Counted from the first letter of the stretch, positions 50,050 to 60,130 are shown. The stretch: DNA of 64,000 bases from Chitinophaga sp. HK235 (GCF_018255755.1 NZ_CP073766.1:5950501-6014500); one strand, 5' to 3'. Program-made: numbers and translations. The notes: a model not told the origin generated them from the sequence alone.

Positions 50050-51441
50050 TTATTTTCGGGATGCGTTCAATAGTATTGTCAGATCGCCCTGAGCGGATGC
50101 TTGTAACAATAAAGCCTGCCATACATTGTTTTGGGCAATTTCGAAATCGATCTCTGCACGGTTAAGGCTATATAAGGCCTGCGTATAGTCGACCAGGTTA
50201 GTTAGTCCGTTTTCATACAAGGCGGTATGCTGTTTATAGGCCAACTGTGCTGCCGCCAACTGTACTTTTGTTTCTTCAAAGTTTTCAAATGCATTCTGCA
50301 GCTGGTTTTTAGCCAGTTGGGCCTGTGCATTTAATTCCTTGTTCAGCAGTTGATAGTTGTTTTGCAGTGATTCCGTTATATGCTTTTGTTCTCTGATTTT
50401 GCTGTTATAGCGGAATAAATTGGTGATGTTCCAGTTCAGGGACAGTCCTAGTAAATAGTTGCCACGGTCTATGCCTGTTCCTTTAAAATAGGAAGACGAA
50501 TAGGCGGTTTTATCCTGTGCATAGTTCCAGTCGAATCCTGAGCCACGGCCTTGTATCACACCAAAGGCAGAAACATTGGGCATTTTGTAGGTGTGGATCA
50601 GCTGTTCGGATTGAACGCTTTCATCGATTTTTCGTTGTTCCCAGGCCAGTAAGGGATGGTCTTTTACCTGCGCTGTACTACCCGGGTGGAGTGAGGGAAC
50701 GGAAGTGCTGAACAGGCTGTCCAGCTGATAGGTCTGGTATTCATCGCCCAGCAGTACGGCCAGGCTTTGGGCGTATTCCAGCTCTTTATCATAAGCCTTT
50801 ATCTGTAAAGACCGGGCATGGGATACTTCTGCTTTTGACAGGGAAGCGTCTACTTCCGGCAGTAATCCGCTCTTTGCACGGATATCGGTCATTTCATAAA
50901 ATACCTGTGCTCTTTCCAGATTCTTCTGCTGTACGTATTTAATGCGCTGACTGGCCAGCAGGTTGAGGTAGGCGGCACCTACTTTCACCTGGTGCTGGAA
51001 TATTTCCTGGTCCAGGTCGGCAGTAACGGTTTGTTCTTTTGATCTGGCGGTAGCTACCTGTTGTTTCAGTCTGCCGAAAGTAAAGATGTTCCAGTTGACA
51101 TTGGCAAAGTAAAGTGCACCAAAGGCGGCATTCCAGCTTTGTTCGGCCATCGGCATGGAAGTGGCGGCTGATGCCAGTCCGCCGTAAGCATACAGGGGAC
51201 CATGCTGAACGTTGATGGTGCCAAAGCTCTGTTGGGCAGACAGGGTAACATCAGGTAGATATTGTTGTTGCTGGAAAACGGTATGCTGTGCGGAGGCCAG
51301 TACAACGGCCTTTTTAGATTTTATTTTATCATAGTTTTCAACAGCGCGCTGTAACGCGTCAGGTAGCTGTAGTACCTGTGAAAAGCCGGAATGGCTGAAA
51401 ACAAGCACCAGACTCACCAACGCAATGAATTTCAGATTCAT
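50050..51441 (-). CDS. TolC family outer-membrane efflux protein
   Basis: This is a 463-residue protein with a signal peptide (MNLKFIALVSLVLVFSHSGF). It has two structural repeats rich in long helices: QVKVGAAYLNLLASQRIKYV and LAKAEVSHARSLQIKAY-type stretches in the first half, and AQLAKNQLQNAFENFEETKV then YENGLTNLVDYTQALYSLNR in the second. These build the alpha-barrel of TolC. It gives the outer-membrane exit for the RND pump encoded 9 bases downstream. It is the first gene of the three-gene operon. Confidence 0.95.
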   Translation of the reverse strand: MNLKFIALVSLVLVFSHSGFSQVLQLPDALQRAVENYDKIKSKKAVVLASAQHTVFQQQQYLPDVTLSAQQSFGTINVQHGPLYAYGGLASAATSMPMAEQSWNAAFGALYFANVNWNIFTFGRLKQQVATARSKEQTVTADLDQEIFQHQVKVGAAYLNLLASQRIKYVQQKNLERAQVFYEMTDIRAKSGLLPEVDASLSKAEVSHARSLQIKAYDKELEYAQSLAVLLGDEYQTYQLDSLFSTSVPSLHPGSTAQVKDHPLLAWEQRKIDESVQSEQLIHTYKMPNVSAFGVIQGRGSGFDWNYAQDKTAYSSSYFKGTGIDRGNYLLGLSLNWNITNLFRYNSKIREQKHITESLQNNYQLLNKELNAQAQLAKNQLQNAFENFEETKVQLAAAQLAYKQHTALYENGLTNLVDYTQALYSLNRAEIDFEIAQNNVWQALLLQASAQGDLTILLNASRK

Positions 51442-51529
51442 TGTATCATCAGTTTAGGAATCAGACATAAAGAAGTGGGTATGTCCTATGGGTATAGAAC
51501 AAGGGTCCTTAAACTCAATCAGTCTTATT

Positions 51530-51949
51530 CTAAATTCTGTAAACGCAATGCAGGATGTAGAGCGGGTTGCTCCGGATGGGGATTTTGGAGGAAGGGAATG
51601 CTGTGCAGGCTACTGTTTCATTTTCGATAGAGAAATCGAAAACGGCGCCCAGCATACGATTGGGGATAGCTTCTCCCCAAAACGTAACTGAAAAGTCGCG
51701 GTAGGACTGCTTTTTAGCAGCATCTGCTATTTTAATAGTCTGGCTGTCGTGTTTGCAGCAGTCTTTCTTTTGTTTTTTTAATCCTTTTTCTTTTGCTGCG
51801 CAGATGGGGCAGGGTTTATCAGGATGTTTGTCATTCGTCAGGCTCATCTGCCGGGTAGCCATGCCTTTGCATACATGGGAATACCGGGTAAAGCCCGAAG
51901 ACAGTGCCAGGTATAAGCAGGAAAGTAATATGACGAATAACCTTTTCAT
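51530..51949 (-). CDS. HYC_CC_PP family protein
   Basis: This is a 139-residue exported protein. The ATG at 51949 starts MKRLFVILLSCLYLALSSGF, a signal peptide. The longer frame from 51979 is less likely. The family motifs are all present: HVCKGM (the HYC-like part), CPICAAKEKGLKKQKKDCCK (the CC part), and the PP stretch near the end as IPIRSNPLY. These small Cys/His proteins are typical of Bacteroidota and often lie by heavy-metal efflux genes. Metal binding by the cysteines is likely but not proven. It is 88 bases upstream of the TolC gene and may be co-transcribed. Confidence 0.88.
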   Translation of the reverse strand: MKRLFVILLSCLYLALSSGFTRYSHVCKGMATRQMSLTNDKHPDKPCPICAAKEKGLKKQKKDCCKHDSQTIKIADAAKKQSYRDFSVTFWGEAIPNRMLGAVFDFSIENETVACTAFPSSKIPIRSNPLYILHCVYRI

Positions 51950-52099
51950 AAACCAGTGTGCAAATATACCCGCATGCACAGGGTATGGGGTTTACATAAT
52001 TATTACTATTACTTATAAAATTTTTGAGAAGGCAAAAATGCTACTGACATAAGGCTGTCATAAGAGGGGTGTTTCTTTGTATTGTAAACGATTCACACT

Positions 52100-52642
52100 A
52101 TGATACAGACTACTACCGACACCCATCACACTTCACTGGCTGATTTCGCCAAAGGTTATGCTGCTTACAATTTATGGGCTGATCAAACAATGATAGCCTG
52201 GTTACAAAAACAGGACCCTGCTTTACTGGAAAAAGAGGTGGTGTCCAGCTTCCCAACTATCAAACATACGTTGAAGCATATGTTGAGCACTGCCAGCTGG
52301 TGGATGAAAAACCTCCGCGGCGAACATCCTGGGTTGACCTATGGGCCGGTAGAATGCCAGGAGTCCGTGGCGGAGGTGCTGGCCGGAGTAGTGGCCGTAT
52401 CAGAAGAGTTGATGGAACTGGTATCCTCCATGACAGCGGAACAATTGCAGCAGGCCTATCTGGTAACGATCCCTTTTGTCGGTGATTTTAATATCCCGGG
52501 GTATGAAATGCTGCCGCAGATTATAAACCATACCGCTTACCACCGGGGCCAGGTGGTGACCATGGGCCGCCACCTGGGTATCACGGATGGGCCTAATACA
52601 GATTATATGTACTATGTGCTGGTAGGGGCACAGCGTTATTAA
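52100..52642 (+). CDS. DinB family protein
   Basis: This is a 180-residue four-helix-bundle protein. It has a cluster of histidines in TIKHTLKHMLSTASWWMKNL and a closing NHTAYHRGQVVTMGRHL. These match the HxxxH metal-binding triad of DinB/YfiT proteins. The members probably act in small-thiol or transferase chemistry. It lies convergent to an SDR gene, and their stop codons overlap (52639-52642), with the same four bases serving both ends. Start at the ATG at 52100. Confidence 0.92.
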   Translation: MIQTTTDTHHTSLADFAKGYAAYNLWADQTMIAWLQKQDPALLEKEVVSSFPTIKHTLKHMLSTASWWMKNLRGEHPGLTYGPVECQESVAEVLAGVVAVSEELMELVSSMTAEQLQQAYLVTIPFVGDFNIPGYEMLPQIINHTAYHRGQVVTMGRHLGITDGPNTDYMYYVLVGAQRY

Positions 52643-53379
52643 CTGTTGGTGCCGCCGTCTATGGTGATGGCGGTGCCGGTAATATAACCGCTTTCAGCAG
52701 AGGAGAGGAAAGTCACCAGTGCTGCAATATCTTCTCCGGTACCATATTCGCCCAGGGAGATGTTTTTTCTTTGTGCATCGGCATGTTCGCTGTTGGCAGG
52801 GTTCATATCGGTATCAATAGGGCCGGGCTGTACCAGGTTGACGGTGATACCTCTTGGGCCGAGGTCGCGGGAAAGGCCTTTGTTGAATGCGGTGAGTGCT
52901 GATTTACTCATCGCATAAAGGGTGCCGTAAGGACCGCTTACCCGGTCGGCCATGCAGCTGCCGATGGTGATGATACGGCTGCCTTTGCCCATATGTCTGG
53001 CGGCCGCCTGAGAAGTGATAAACACGCCACGGGCGTTGATGTCCATGGTCCAGTTGTATTCTTCAACGGAATAATCCTCAAAAGGTTTCAGAACCGCAAC
53101 GCCGGCATTATTAACGAGAATGTCTATACGCCCGAATGCTTTGATGGTTTGTTCTACTGCAGCGGTATTAGCGGCAGGGTCGGCGCTGTCGGCTGCGATG
53201 GCGAGGCCGCGCTGTCCTTTGCTGGTCAGTTCTGCAACTATGGCAGCTGCTTTCTCTGCTCCTTTGGTATAAGTGAAAACTACGGCGGCTCCTTCTTCTG
53301 CCAGTCTTTTTACGATGGCGGCACCGATGCCGCGACTACCTCCTGTTACCAGGGCTACTTTATTTTCCAGACGTTTCAT
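52639..53379 (-). CDS. SDR family oxidoreductase (3-ketoacyl reductase-like)
   Basis: This is a 246-residue classical SDR. Features are the cofactor motif VTGGSRGIGAAI (residues about 11-22), the NNAGVAV motif, the catalytic Ser in ITIGSCMADR, and the Tyr-x-x-x-Lys pair in YAMSKSALTAFN. The C-terminal AESGYITGTAITIDGGTNS is typical of FabG-like enzymes. NADP preference is likely from the basic residue after TGGS. The substrate is unknown. It overlaps the DinB stop and is followed upstream (at 53479) by the second DinB gene. Confidence 0.95.
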   Translation of the reverse strand: MKRLENKVALVTGGSRGIGAAIVKRLAEEGAAVVFTYTKGAEKAAAIVAELTSKGQRGLAIAADSADPAANTAAVEQTIKAFGRIDILVNNAGVAVLKPFEDYSVEEYNWTMDINARGVFITSQAAARHMGKGSRIITIGSCMADRVSGPYGTLYAMSKSALTAFNKGLSRDLGPRGITVNLVQPGPIDTDMNPANSEHADAQRKNISLGEYGTGEDIAALVTFLSSAESGYITGTAITIDGGTNS

Positions 53380-53478
53380 AAAAATTGATTTTATGTCTGC
53401 AAAGCTAGAGTGGTAGCCTGGTTTAAAGAAGAGGAGATGTAATTGTTAAGGACTAACATAAATGTTAGTCCCTTTGTA

Positions 53479-53988
53479 TTACAGGTATCTTTCGTGGAGA
53501 ATCCGGAGGTGATGTATCTGATGCCCGATGAGGGTAAAGCCCATGGCCAGTACACTCATCTGATACTTCCAGCAGGTACCGTATCTCAGCAGCGCTTCAT
53601 CCGGAAAACTTCTGAACAGCGCGATGGTGGACTTTCTTACAGCTATCAGCTCATCCATGACTTCTTCCAGGGAACGGCTGCTGGTAAAGGTATTCTCAGC
53701 ATACAGGTCCTGATCGAAGCCGGGAGCCACATTTTTATCATTACGTGCAAATAACAGGGTACGATAGGCAAACACCCGCTCTGTATCGGTGATATGCTGG
53801 AATACATCTTTGACGGTCCATTTACCAGGTGCATAGGCGTAGTCGGCCAGCGACGTCAGCCTGGCCATGTCCAGGGCCTGCAGCTCCTGCAGGGAGGCGT
53901 CCAATGCTTCGCGTATGGTAAGGTCTGGTACCTGATTGATGTAACGGCCAAAATATTCCGGATCGGGTGAAATGGCTTCTTTTTTCAT
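53479..53988 (-). CDS. DinB family protein (second copy in the area)
   Basis: This is a 169-residue four-helix-bundle protein. Features are LADYAYAPGKWTVKDVFQHI, TDTERVFAYRTLLFARND, and a C-terminal GFTLIGHQIHHLRILHERYL with the His cluster. It differs greatly in sequence from the DinB protein at 52100-52642, so they are not recent duplicates. The metal site has His in HI and in HQIHH. It overlaps nothing and lies 1 base from the TMEM220-like gene, so the two are probably an operon. Confidence 0.9.
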   Translation of the reverse strand: MKKEAISPDPEYFGRYINQVPDLTIREALDASLQELQALDMARLTSLADYAYAPGKWTVKDVFQHITDTERVFAYRTLLFARNDKNVAPGFDQDLYAENTFTSSRSLEEVMDELIAVRKSTIALFRSFPDEALLRYGTCWKYQMSVLAMGFTLIGHQIHHLRILHERYL

Positions 53989-53989
53989 A

Positions 53990-54361
53990 TCATGATTTCT
54001 TTTTGGAATAAAAATAGTTAATGCCTAAAACAGCGATGCAAATAAACAATCCAAAAAATTCCCGGGTATCTTCTATCCAGGGCTTTTCCGCTTTCATGGT
54101 TTGTGCAATATTCTCCGCCTGATGTTGCGACATCCAGTCTATCACTCCGTCTTTAGTAAAGAATAAATAGAGCGCATATACGAAATATACTGCAATGCCC
54201 ACCAGGTACCAGCGACGGTAAAAACGCTGCCGCGCAGCCATCAGACAGCACCAGGAAGCAAACAGATAAATGGGCATCCATACATAGGGATCGGGATCAT
54301 TATATTGTAATCCGGCGAAAATGATAAAGATGACACAGAAGAAAATGTTGAAGAATTTCAT
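53990..54361 (-). CDS. TMEM220-like membrane protein
   Basis: This is a 123-residue protein. The ATG at 54361 (MKFFNIFFCVIFIIFAGLQY) is preferred over one 18 bases upstream. It carries the family N-terminal YNDPDPYVWMPIYL motif and four TM helices (about 1-18, 28-46, 52-70, 103-119). The TMEM220/DUF-type family is of unknown function. The stop overlaps or abuts the DinB start (1-base gap), suggesting co-transcription. Confidence 0.85.
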   Translation of the reverse strand: MKFFNIFFCVIFIIFAGLQYNDPDPYVWMPIYLFASWCCLMAARQRFYRRWYLVGIAVYFVYALYLFFTKDGVIDWMSQHQAENIAQTMKAEKPWIEDTREFFGLFICIAVLGINYFYSKKKS

Positions 54362-54975
54362 GCCATGAAAATTAAGCATTAAACATACATAAAAGTATCA
54401 GGTGTTTATACTTTTTTAACTGTAAACTATTATACTTTTTTATCCCGCGGATGCGGATTACTGTTAGAAGTGCCTGCAGAAATTTTTTTATTTAGAGAAA
54501 TGTTAAAAAAACACTTGACTGAGCTAATTTATTGTTATATATTCGGCTTATTGTAATAAAAATTCCACGTGAGAACCAAAATCTGAAGTAAGAAAGCATA
54601 GTACTAAACTGAACCGTTTCTCACTAGATCATTATCAAAAAAAAAGATTATTGATTTCGGACAAAAAAACGTGCATTAAAAAAATGTATTGAACAACCCG
54701 GTGTAAACATGTCCGCATCCATGTCTTGCATCCTTAATGAATTGGTTTTAATTGTTGAATAGACAGTTATTGTTTGTTCAGCTACTGTAGTGCATCCTAT
54801 GGTGGCCATGGATAAATAATGTCTTTTCATACAGTCCCTTATTTGTCTTGCCGGTACCCCATGCCGGCGGGAATGGGATTGTTATGCAAAGAATTGTCTG
54901 AAGGCAAGAGAACATACAAGACAGGTACTCTATTTTTTAACCGATTTTTTTAAAACGTTACCCTTAAACCACGTT
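54362..54975. other. Long AT-rich leader before SusC pair 2
   Basis: This is a 614-base stretch without a convincing gene. It contains several A/T runs and near-repeats such as TTATTGTTAT and TTATTGTAAT (54531-54557). It probably holds the promoter of the SusC gene and perhaps a 5' regulatory region. I see no riboswitch or sigma-factor consensus. The minor open frame at 54648-54830 on the minus strand lacks a plausible start context. Confidence 0.4.
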
Positions 54976-57900
54976 ATGAAAAAACATTTCTACCAAAGAC
55001 TTGCCGTACTACTATGCGGCATACTACTGCTGCTATGTGGTAGTAACGTAGTCGCACAAACGAAATATACGGGAAAGGTGTCTGATAAGGCATCCCGCAA
55101 TCCGCTGCCCGGTGTTTCCGTATCTGTGAAAGGCACCAACAGGGGCACTGCTACAGACCCCTCCGGTAATTTTACTATTCAGGCCAAATCAGGAGAAACA
55201 CTGATCTTCTCCTTCGTGGGCTATGATCCACAGGAAGCGGTGATCGGTGTCGGCCCTATCAGCGTCCTGCTCGCAGAAAAAGTAGGTTCCCTCGAAGAAG
55301 TAGTCGTGACCGGTTATGCCAGCCAGAAGAAAAAAGATCTGACCGGCGCCATTTCCGTTGTAAAAGTGGAAAATATCACTAAACAACCTACTTCCCAGAT
55401 AGCCAACCAGCTGCAGGGACAGGTGTCGGGTATTACCATCGTAGGTACCGGCCAGCCTGGCCAGGAGCCGCAGGTAGCCGTGCGCGGTAAAAATACTTTC
55501 GGTAACAATACACCGCTATATGTCGTAGATGGAGTGCCCATCTCCAACCTGGCAGATGTAAACCCCAACGATGTGCAAACTATGCAAGTGCTGAAAGATG
55601 CCGGCGCCGCCTCTATCTATGGTGCACGTGCAGCCAATGGCGTTATCATCATCACCACTAAAAGAGGTACCGGCAAAGTAAAAGTACAGTACGACGGATA
55701 TTATGGCGTACAAAAACCACAGGGCGGTAACCCCTTCAATATCCTGAATCCGCAGGAACAGGCCGACCTTAAATGGCTCGCCATCAAAAACAGCAGCCAG
55801 GGAGCACCACCTGTATTCGATGATGTGCTCTACGGTAAAGGTAATAAACCGGTGCTGCCGGATTATATCTACCCCGAAGGCGCCATGGAAGGTGATCCAC
55901 GCGTAGATCCCTCTAAATACAACGTGATACCGGATTATAAAAGCCCCACCGTCTCCGCTGGTTTCTACCGTATCAATAAAGCCAACAAGCAGGGTACTGA
56001 CTGGTTCCATGAAATATTCAAACCGGCACCTATCACCAGCCACAACATATCCGTAGCCGGTGGTAGCGATATCGGCAGCTACTTTTTCTCTATGTATTAT
56101 TTCAACCAGCAGGGTACCCTTACCAATACCTATAATAAACGTTATGCAGTAAGGGCCAACAGCAGCTTCAATATCACCGATCATATCCGCATAGGGGAAA
56201 ACATGGAATACTCCATTATCAACAACCCCAGGATCGGTATCCTCACAGAAGGCAGCGGTATCGGTATGGCTTTCAGGGAACAGAGCATTATTCCGGTATA
56301 TGACATCAAAGGTAACTATGCCGGTACCTTTGGAGGCGCCCTCGGAAATGCCCGCAACCCCGTGGCTATCCAGGACCGCTTTGGTAGCACCAAAGCAATC
56401 GCCAGCAGGTTGCTGGGTAATGTGTATGGTGAAGCAGATATCATCAAAGGCCTCACCCTCCGTACTTCCTTCGGTGGTGAAATTTATTCCGCTTCTAACC
56501 ACAACTTCACTTATCCGGAATACGAAAACAAAGAAAACAACAGCGTCAATTCCTATACAGAATCTGCCGGCAATGGCTATGACTGGACCTGGACTAATAC
56601 CCTCAGCTATCATATCAATTTTAACCGCGCACATGATATCAAGGTAATGGTCGGCACAGAAGCTTTTGATCAGGTAGATCGTATGGTGACGGGCACCACC
56701 ACCGATTATTTTTCTTTTAATCCTGATTTCGCCAACCTTACTTCCGGATTCGGAACACCGGTGAATGGTAGCTCGTATGGCTCCAATAGCCTGTTCTCCC
56801 TGTTCGGTAGAGTGGATTACGCTTTCAGGGATAAATACCTGATCGGTGCTCTGATCCGCCGTGATGGCTCTTCTCGCTTCGGTTCCAATTACCGCTATGG
56901 TAACTTCCCGGCCGTAAGTGCCGCTTGGCGTATGTCTCAGGAAGAATTTATGAAAGGAATCTCCTGGATCTCCGACCTGAAAATCCGTGGAGGTTATGGT
57001 ATTATGGGTAACCAGATCAACGTTAATCCCAGCAATGCCTTTACTACCTTTACTTTCAATAAGTCCACTTCCTTCTACGACATGAATGGAACGGGCAATA
57101 CACTGGCCACCGGCTTTATGCAGGGCCAGATTGGTAACCCCAATGCAAAATGGGAAAGCAACACCAACTCCAACATCGGTATCGATGCAACCTTGTTTAA
57201 AGGTGCACTCGAATTCTCTCTGGACTATTACAGCAAAAGGATCAAAGACCTGTTGTTCAACCCGGAACTGCCCGGCGTTTATGGCGGTGCTACCGTACCA
57301 TTTGCCAATGTAGCAGAAATGAAAAACAACGGATGGGATTTCTCTGCTACCGGTAATATCAACCTGGCTCCTAAGCTGAAATTAACGCTCACCGGTACTT
57401 TCACTTCCTATAAAAACGAGATCCTGAAAATATCAGAGTCTGCTCCTTACTTTGAAAGAGATACCCGCCGTTACGGTGTGGCTATCATACGAAACGCAGT
57501 AGGAAGAAGCATCAGTGAGTTCTTCGGTTATCAGGTTGAAAAATTCTGGGATAGCCCTGAAGAAGTAGCTGCAGCCAATGCTGCCGCCAGTGCCAAAAAT
57601 CCAGGGGTAAAAGAATATATGCAGGATGCTGCCCCCGGACGCTTCAAATATAAAGACATCAATGGCGATGGTAAAATAGATGTTAATGACCGTACTTATC
57701 TCGGTAGCCCCAATCCCGACTTCTCATATGGCCTGAATATCGGCCTCACCTATAAGAACTGGGATTTCTCTGCATTCTTCTATGGCGTACATGGAAACAA
57801 GATCTGGAACCAGGTAAGATGGTGGACTGATATCTACGGTTCCTTCAATGGTGCCAAAAGCAAAACAGCGCTGTATGATTCCTGGCTGCCGGACCGCAAA

Positions 57901-58215
57901 AATGCCAAAGCACCTATTCAGGAAACAAAACCTTACTTCAGCACTTCCAATCCTCCAACATCTTACTATGTGGAAAACGGATCTTATCTGCGTGCTAAAA
58001 ACATGATGCTGGGATATACTTTTCCTTCTCATATGCTGAAAAGAATAGGCGTGGATAAATTCAGGATTTATGCTCAGGCAACCAATGTGTTTACCATCAC
58101 CAAATACACCGGCCTGGACCCTGAAATCGGCGGTAACACAGACTCCTTTGGTATTGATGAAGGTGCTTACCCCAACTCACGTCAGTATCTGGTGGGCGTT
58201 ACGCTGAATTTCTGA
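54976..58215 (+). CDS. SusC/RagA family TonB-linked outer-membrane protein
   Basis: This is a 1079-residue receptor with a signal peptide (MKKHFYQRLAVLLCGILLLL...VAQ). The CarboxypepD_reg-like domain has TGKVSDKASRNPLPGVSVSV. The VVVTGYASQKKKDLTGAIS segment, the plug (NTPLYVVDGVPISN, then DAGAASIYGARAANGVIIIT) and a long barrel ending QYLVGVTLNF are all SusC features. The partner SusD follows 31 bases downstream, and a cytochrome/FG-GAP gene lies beyond that. Sequence and length differ from the first SusC, so it is a separate system with an unknown substrate. Confidence 0.96.
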   Translation: MKKHFYQRLAVLLCGILLLLCGSNVVAQTKYTGKVSDKASRNPLPGVSVSVKGTNRGTATDPSGNFTIQAKSGETLIFSFVGYDPQEAVIGVGPISVLLAEKVGSLEEVVVTGYASQKKKDLTGAISVVKVENITKQPTSQIANQLQGQVSGITIVGTGQPGQEPQVAVRGKNTFGNNTPLYVVDGVPISNLADVNPNDVQTMQVLKDAGAASIYGARAANGVIIITTKRGTGKVKVQYDGYYGVQKPQGGNPFNILNPQEQADLKWLAIKNSSQGAPPVFDDVLYGKGNKPVLPDYIYPEGAMEGDPRVDPSKYNVIPDYKSPTVSAGFYRINKANKQGTDWFHEIFKPAPITSHNISVAGGSDIGSYFFSMYYFNQQGTLTNTYNKRYAVRANSSFNITDHIRIGENMEYSIINNPRIGILTEGSGIGMAFREQSIIPVYDIKGNYAGTFGGALGNARNPVAIQDRFGSTKAIASRLLGNVYGEADIIKGLTLRTSFGGEIYSASNHNFTYPEYENKENNSVNSYTESAGNGYDWTWTNTLSYHINFNRAHDIKVMVGTEAFDQVDRMVTGTTTDYFSFNPDFANLTSGFGTPVNGSSYGSNSLFSLFGRVDYAFRDKYLIGALIRRDGSSRFGSNYRYGNFPAVSAAWRMSQEEFMKGISWISDLKIRGGYGIMGNQINVNPSNAFTTFTFNKSTSFYDMNGTGNTLATGFMQGQIGNPNAKWESNTNSNIGIDATLFKGALEFSLDYYSKRIKDLLFNPELPGVYGGATVPFANVAEMKNNGWDFSATGNINLAPKLKLTLTGTFTSYKNEILKISESAPYFERDTRRYGVAIIRNAVGRSISEFFGYQVEKFWDSPEEVAAANAAASAKNPGVKEYMQDAAPGRFKYKDINGDGKIDVNDRTYLGSPNPDFSYGLNIGLTYKNWDFSAFFYGVHGNKIWNQVRWWTDIYGSFNGAKSKTALYDSWLPDRKNAKAPIQETKPYFSTSNPPTSYYVENGSYLRAKNMMLGYTFPSHMLKRIGVDKFRIYAQATNVFTITKYTGLDPEIGGNTDSFGIDEGAYPNSRQYLVGVTLNF

Positions 58216-58246
58216 TCTGTTTATTTGAACTGTTAAACTGAGAAAA

Positions 58247-60022
58247 ATGAAAATAGTACGATATACAAGTGCAATACTGCTCGTCGCTGCTGCCCTGAGC
58301 AGCGGATGCTCCAAAGGCTTTCTGGAAAAGCCGGCTTATGGTGCTTTGTCCGACCAGATTGTAGCCAATAAAGATGGTGTTAATTACCTGCTGGTAGGTG
58401 CCTATGCAGCACTGGATGGACAGGGAAACCCCACCGGCGCTTTGGGTGGCGGCGGTAACGCCTGGGAAGCCTCACCTACCAACTGGATTTATGGCAGTGT
58501 AGTAGGAGGTGATGCGCACAAAGGCAGTGAAGGTACTGACCAGACGCCTATCAATGAAATAGCCATCAGCCAGCCCAATGTCAGCAACTCCTTCTTCAAT
58601 ACCAAATGGAAAGCTGTTTACGAAGGCATCACCCGCTGTAATAATACATTACGGCTCATGGCACAGGCCAAGGATATGACCGACGCGCAAAAAATACAGG
58701 TACAGGCAGAAGCCCGTTTCCTCAGAGGCCATTTTTATTTTGAACTGAAGAAAATGTTTGGTAACGTGCCTTATATCACAGAGGCAACTACCGATCCGCT
58801 GTTATCTAATGATGCAGAAATATGGCCTAATATCGAAGATGATTTTAAATTTGCCCAGGCTAACCTGCCGCCTACACAATCCCAGGTGGCCCGTGCCAAT
58901 AAATGGGCTGCTCAGGTATACCTGGCCAAAACCTATCTTTATCAGAAAAAATATCCACAGGCACTGCAGCTCTTTAATGATGCCATCACCAACGGCGTTA
59001 CCTCAAACGGGCTGAAATATAAGCTGACGGATAATTTTGAAGACAATTTCGATGCTTCCAAAAAGAATAATTCGGAATCCGTATTTGCCATTCAGATGAG
59101 TGCCAACGACGGTACCAATGGTATCGCCAATGCCAATATGGGTGACATGCTTAACTTCCCCGGCAATTTCAAATGCTGCGGCTTTTACCAACCCTCTTTC
59201 GATCTGGTTAACTCATACCGCGTAGATGCCAGTGGATTGCCCTACCTGGACGATTATAACCAGCATCCCGTGACATCTGATATGGGTATCAAAGCCACTG
59301 AAGCATTTACGCCTGACAATGGTTTGCTGGACCCTCGTCTGGACTGGACCGTGGGCCGCCGCGGTATTCCTTATCATGACTGGGGATACTTCGCGGGTTC
59401 CACCTGGATACGCGACCAGTCGCAGAAATATGCAGGTCCTTATGCCACCAAAAAAATGGTGTACTGGAACTACAACCAGGACAAATACATGGATGATCAC
59501 TCCTGGGCTCCGGGAACAGCGATCAACGTATTACTGATCCGCTTTGCCGATGTGCTGCTGATGGCAGCGGAATGCGCCGCAGAAACCGGTGATATGGCCA
59601 GGGCTACAGACCTGGTGAATCAGGTACGTCACAGAATGATCGACAACCCACAGTACTGGATACACGATTATAAAGATCCGACTAAACCCATACTGGGATT
59701 CGATCCTGCCAAACCTTTCTCCAATTATAAAATCGGTGAATATCCTGTTTTCCCTGGCCTCGATTATGCCCGTAAAGCGATCCGCTTCGAACGCAAACTC
59801 GAACTGGCCATGGAAGGCCACCGTTTCTTCGACATTGCCAGATGGGGTATTGCCGATCAGGTGCTGAATGCCTATTTCGCTTTCGAAGGCGGCATCACGG
59901 ATGATGTGAAAGGAGGACATTTTACCAAAGATAAAAATGAAGTCTTCCCCATTCCGCAACGCCAGATAGATCTGACACTCAAGGAGGGCAAACCGGTATT
60001 AAAACAGAATAAAAACTACTAG
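58247..60022 (+). CDS. SusD/RagB family lipoprotein
   Basis: This is a 591-residue lipoprotein (MKIVRYTSAILLVAAALSSGC, Cys21). It is longer than the first SusD by about 130 residues, with extra loops in the middle (such as NGIANANMGDMLNFPGNFKC). Typical motifs are ARFLRGHFYFELKKMFGNVP, LLIRFADVLLMAAECAAETG and FERKLELAMEGHRFFDIARW. The C-terminal FPIPQRQIDLTLKEG is the SusD ending. It delivers substrate to the SusC protein upstream. A 22-bp terminator follows. Confidence 0.96.
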   Translation: MKIVRYTSAILLVAAALSSGCSKGFLEKPAYGALSDQIVANKDGVNYLLVGAYAALDGQGNPTGALGGGGNAWEASPTNWIYGSVVGGDAHKGSEGTDQTPINEIAISQPNVSNSFFNTKWKAVYEGITRCNNTLRLMAQAKDMTDAQKIQVQAEARFLRGHFYFELKKMFGNVPYITEATTDPLLSNDAEIWPNIEDDFKFAQANLPPTQSQVARANKWAAQVYLAKTYLYQKKYPQALQLFNDAITNGVTSNGLKYKLTDNFEDNFDASKKNNSESVFAIQMSANDGTNGIANANMGDMLNFPGNFKCCGFYQPSFDLVNSYRVDASGLPYLDDYNQHPVTSDMGIKATEAFTPDNGLLDPRLDWTVGRRGIPYHDWGYFAGSTWIRDQSQKYAGPYATKKMVYWNYNQDKYMDDHSWAPGTAINVLLIRFADVLLMAAECAAETGDMARATDLVNQVRHRMIDNPQYWIHDYKDPTKPILGFDPAKPFSNYKIGEYPVFPGLDYARKAIRFERKLELAMEGHRFFDIARWGIADQVLNAYFAFEGGITDDVKGGHFTKDKNEVFPIPQRQIDLTLKEGKPVLKQNKNY

Positions 60023-60040
60023 TCAAATACAAATGATCGG

Positions 60041-60105
60041 AAAGGAGCAGCGACTGAAGCGAAATAATAATTAATCTTCGCTTCAGTCTCTGCTCCTTTC
60101 TCATT
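60041..60105 (+). terminator. Long hairpin terminator after SusD
   Basis: A 22-bp stem (60041-60062 with 60078-60099, one mismatch) encloses a 15-base AT loop. It is followed by CTCATTATTTT. It separates the SusCD pair from the cytochrome/FG-GAP gene. Confidence 0.85.
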
Positions 60106-60130
60106 ATTTTAGGATACCAAAATCTAATCC

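Noticed and set aside
54648..54830. 60-codon minus-strand frame in the SusC leader
   Set aside because: Low-complexity translation with no start context. The region is AT-rich leader DNA.
55516..56634. 372-codon minus-strand frame inside the second SusC
   Set aside because: Antisense shadow caused by the codon usage of the SusC gene, with no independent start context.
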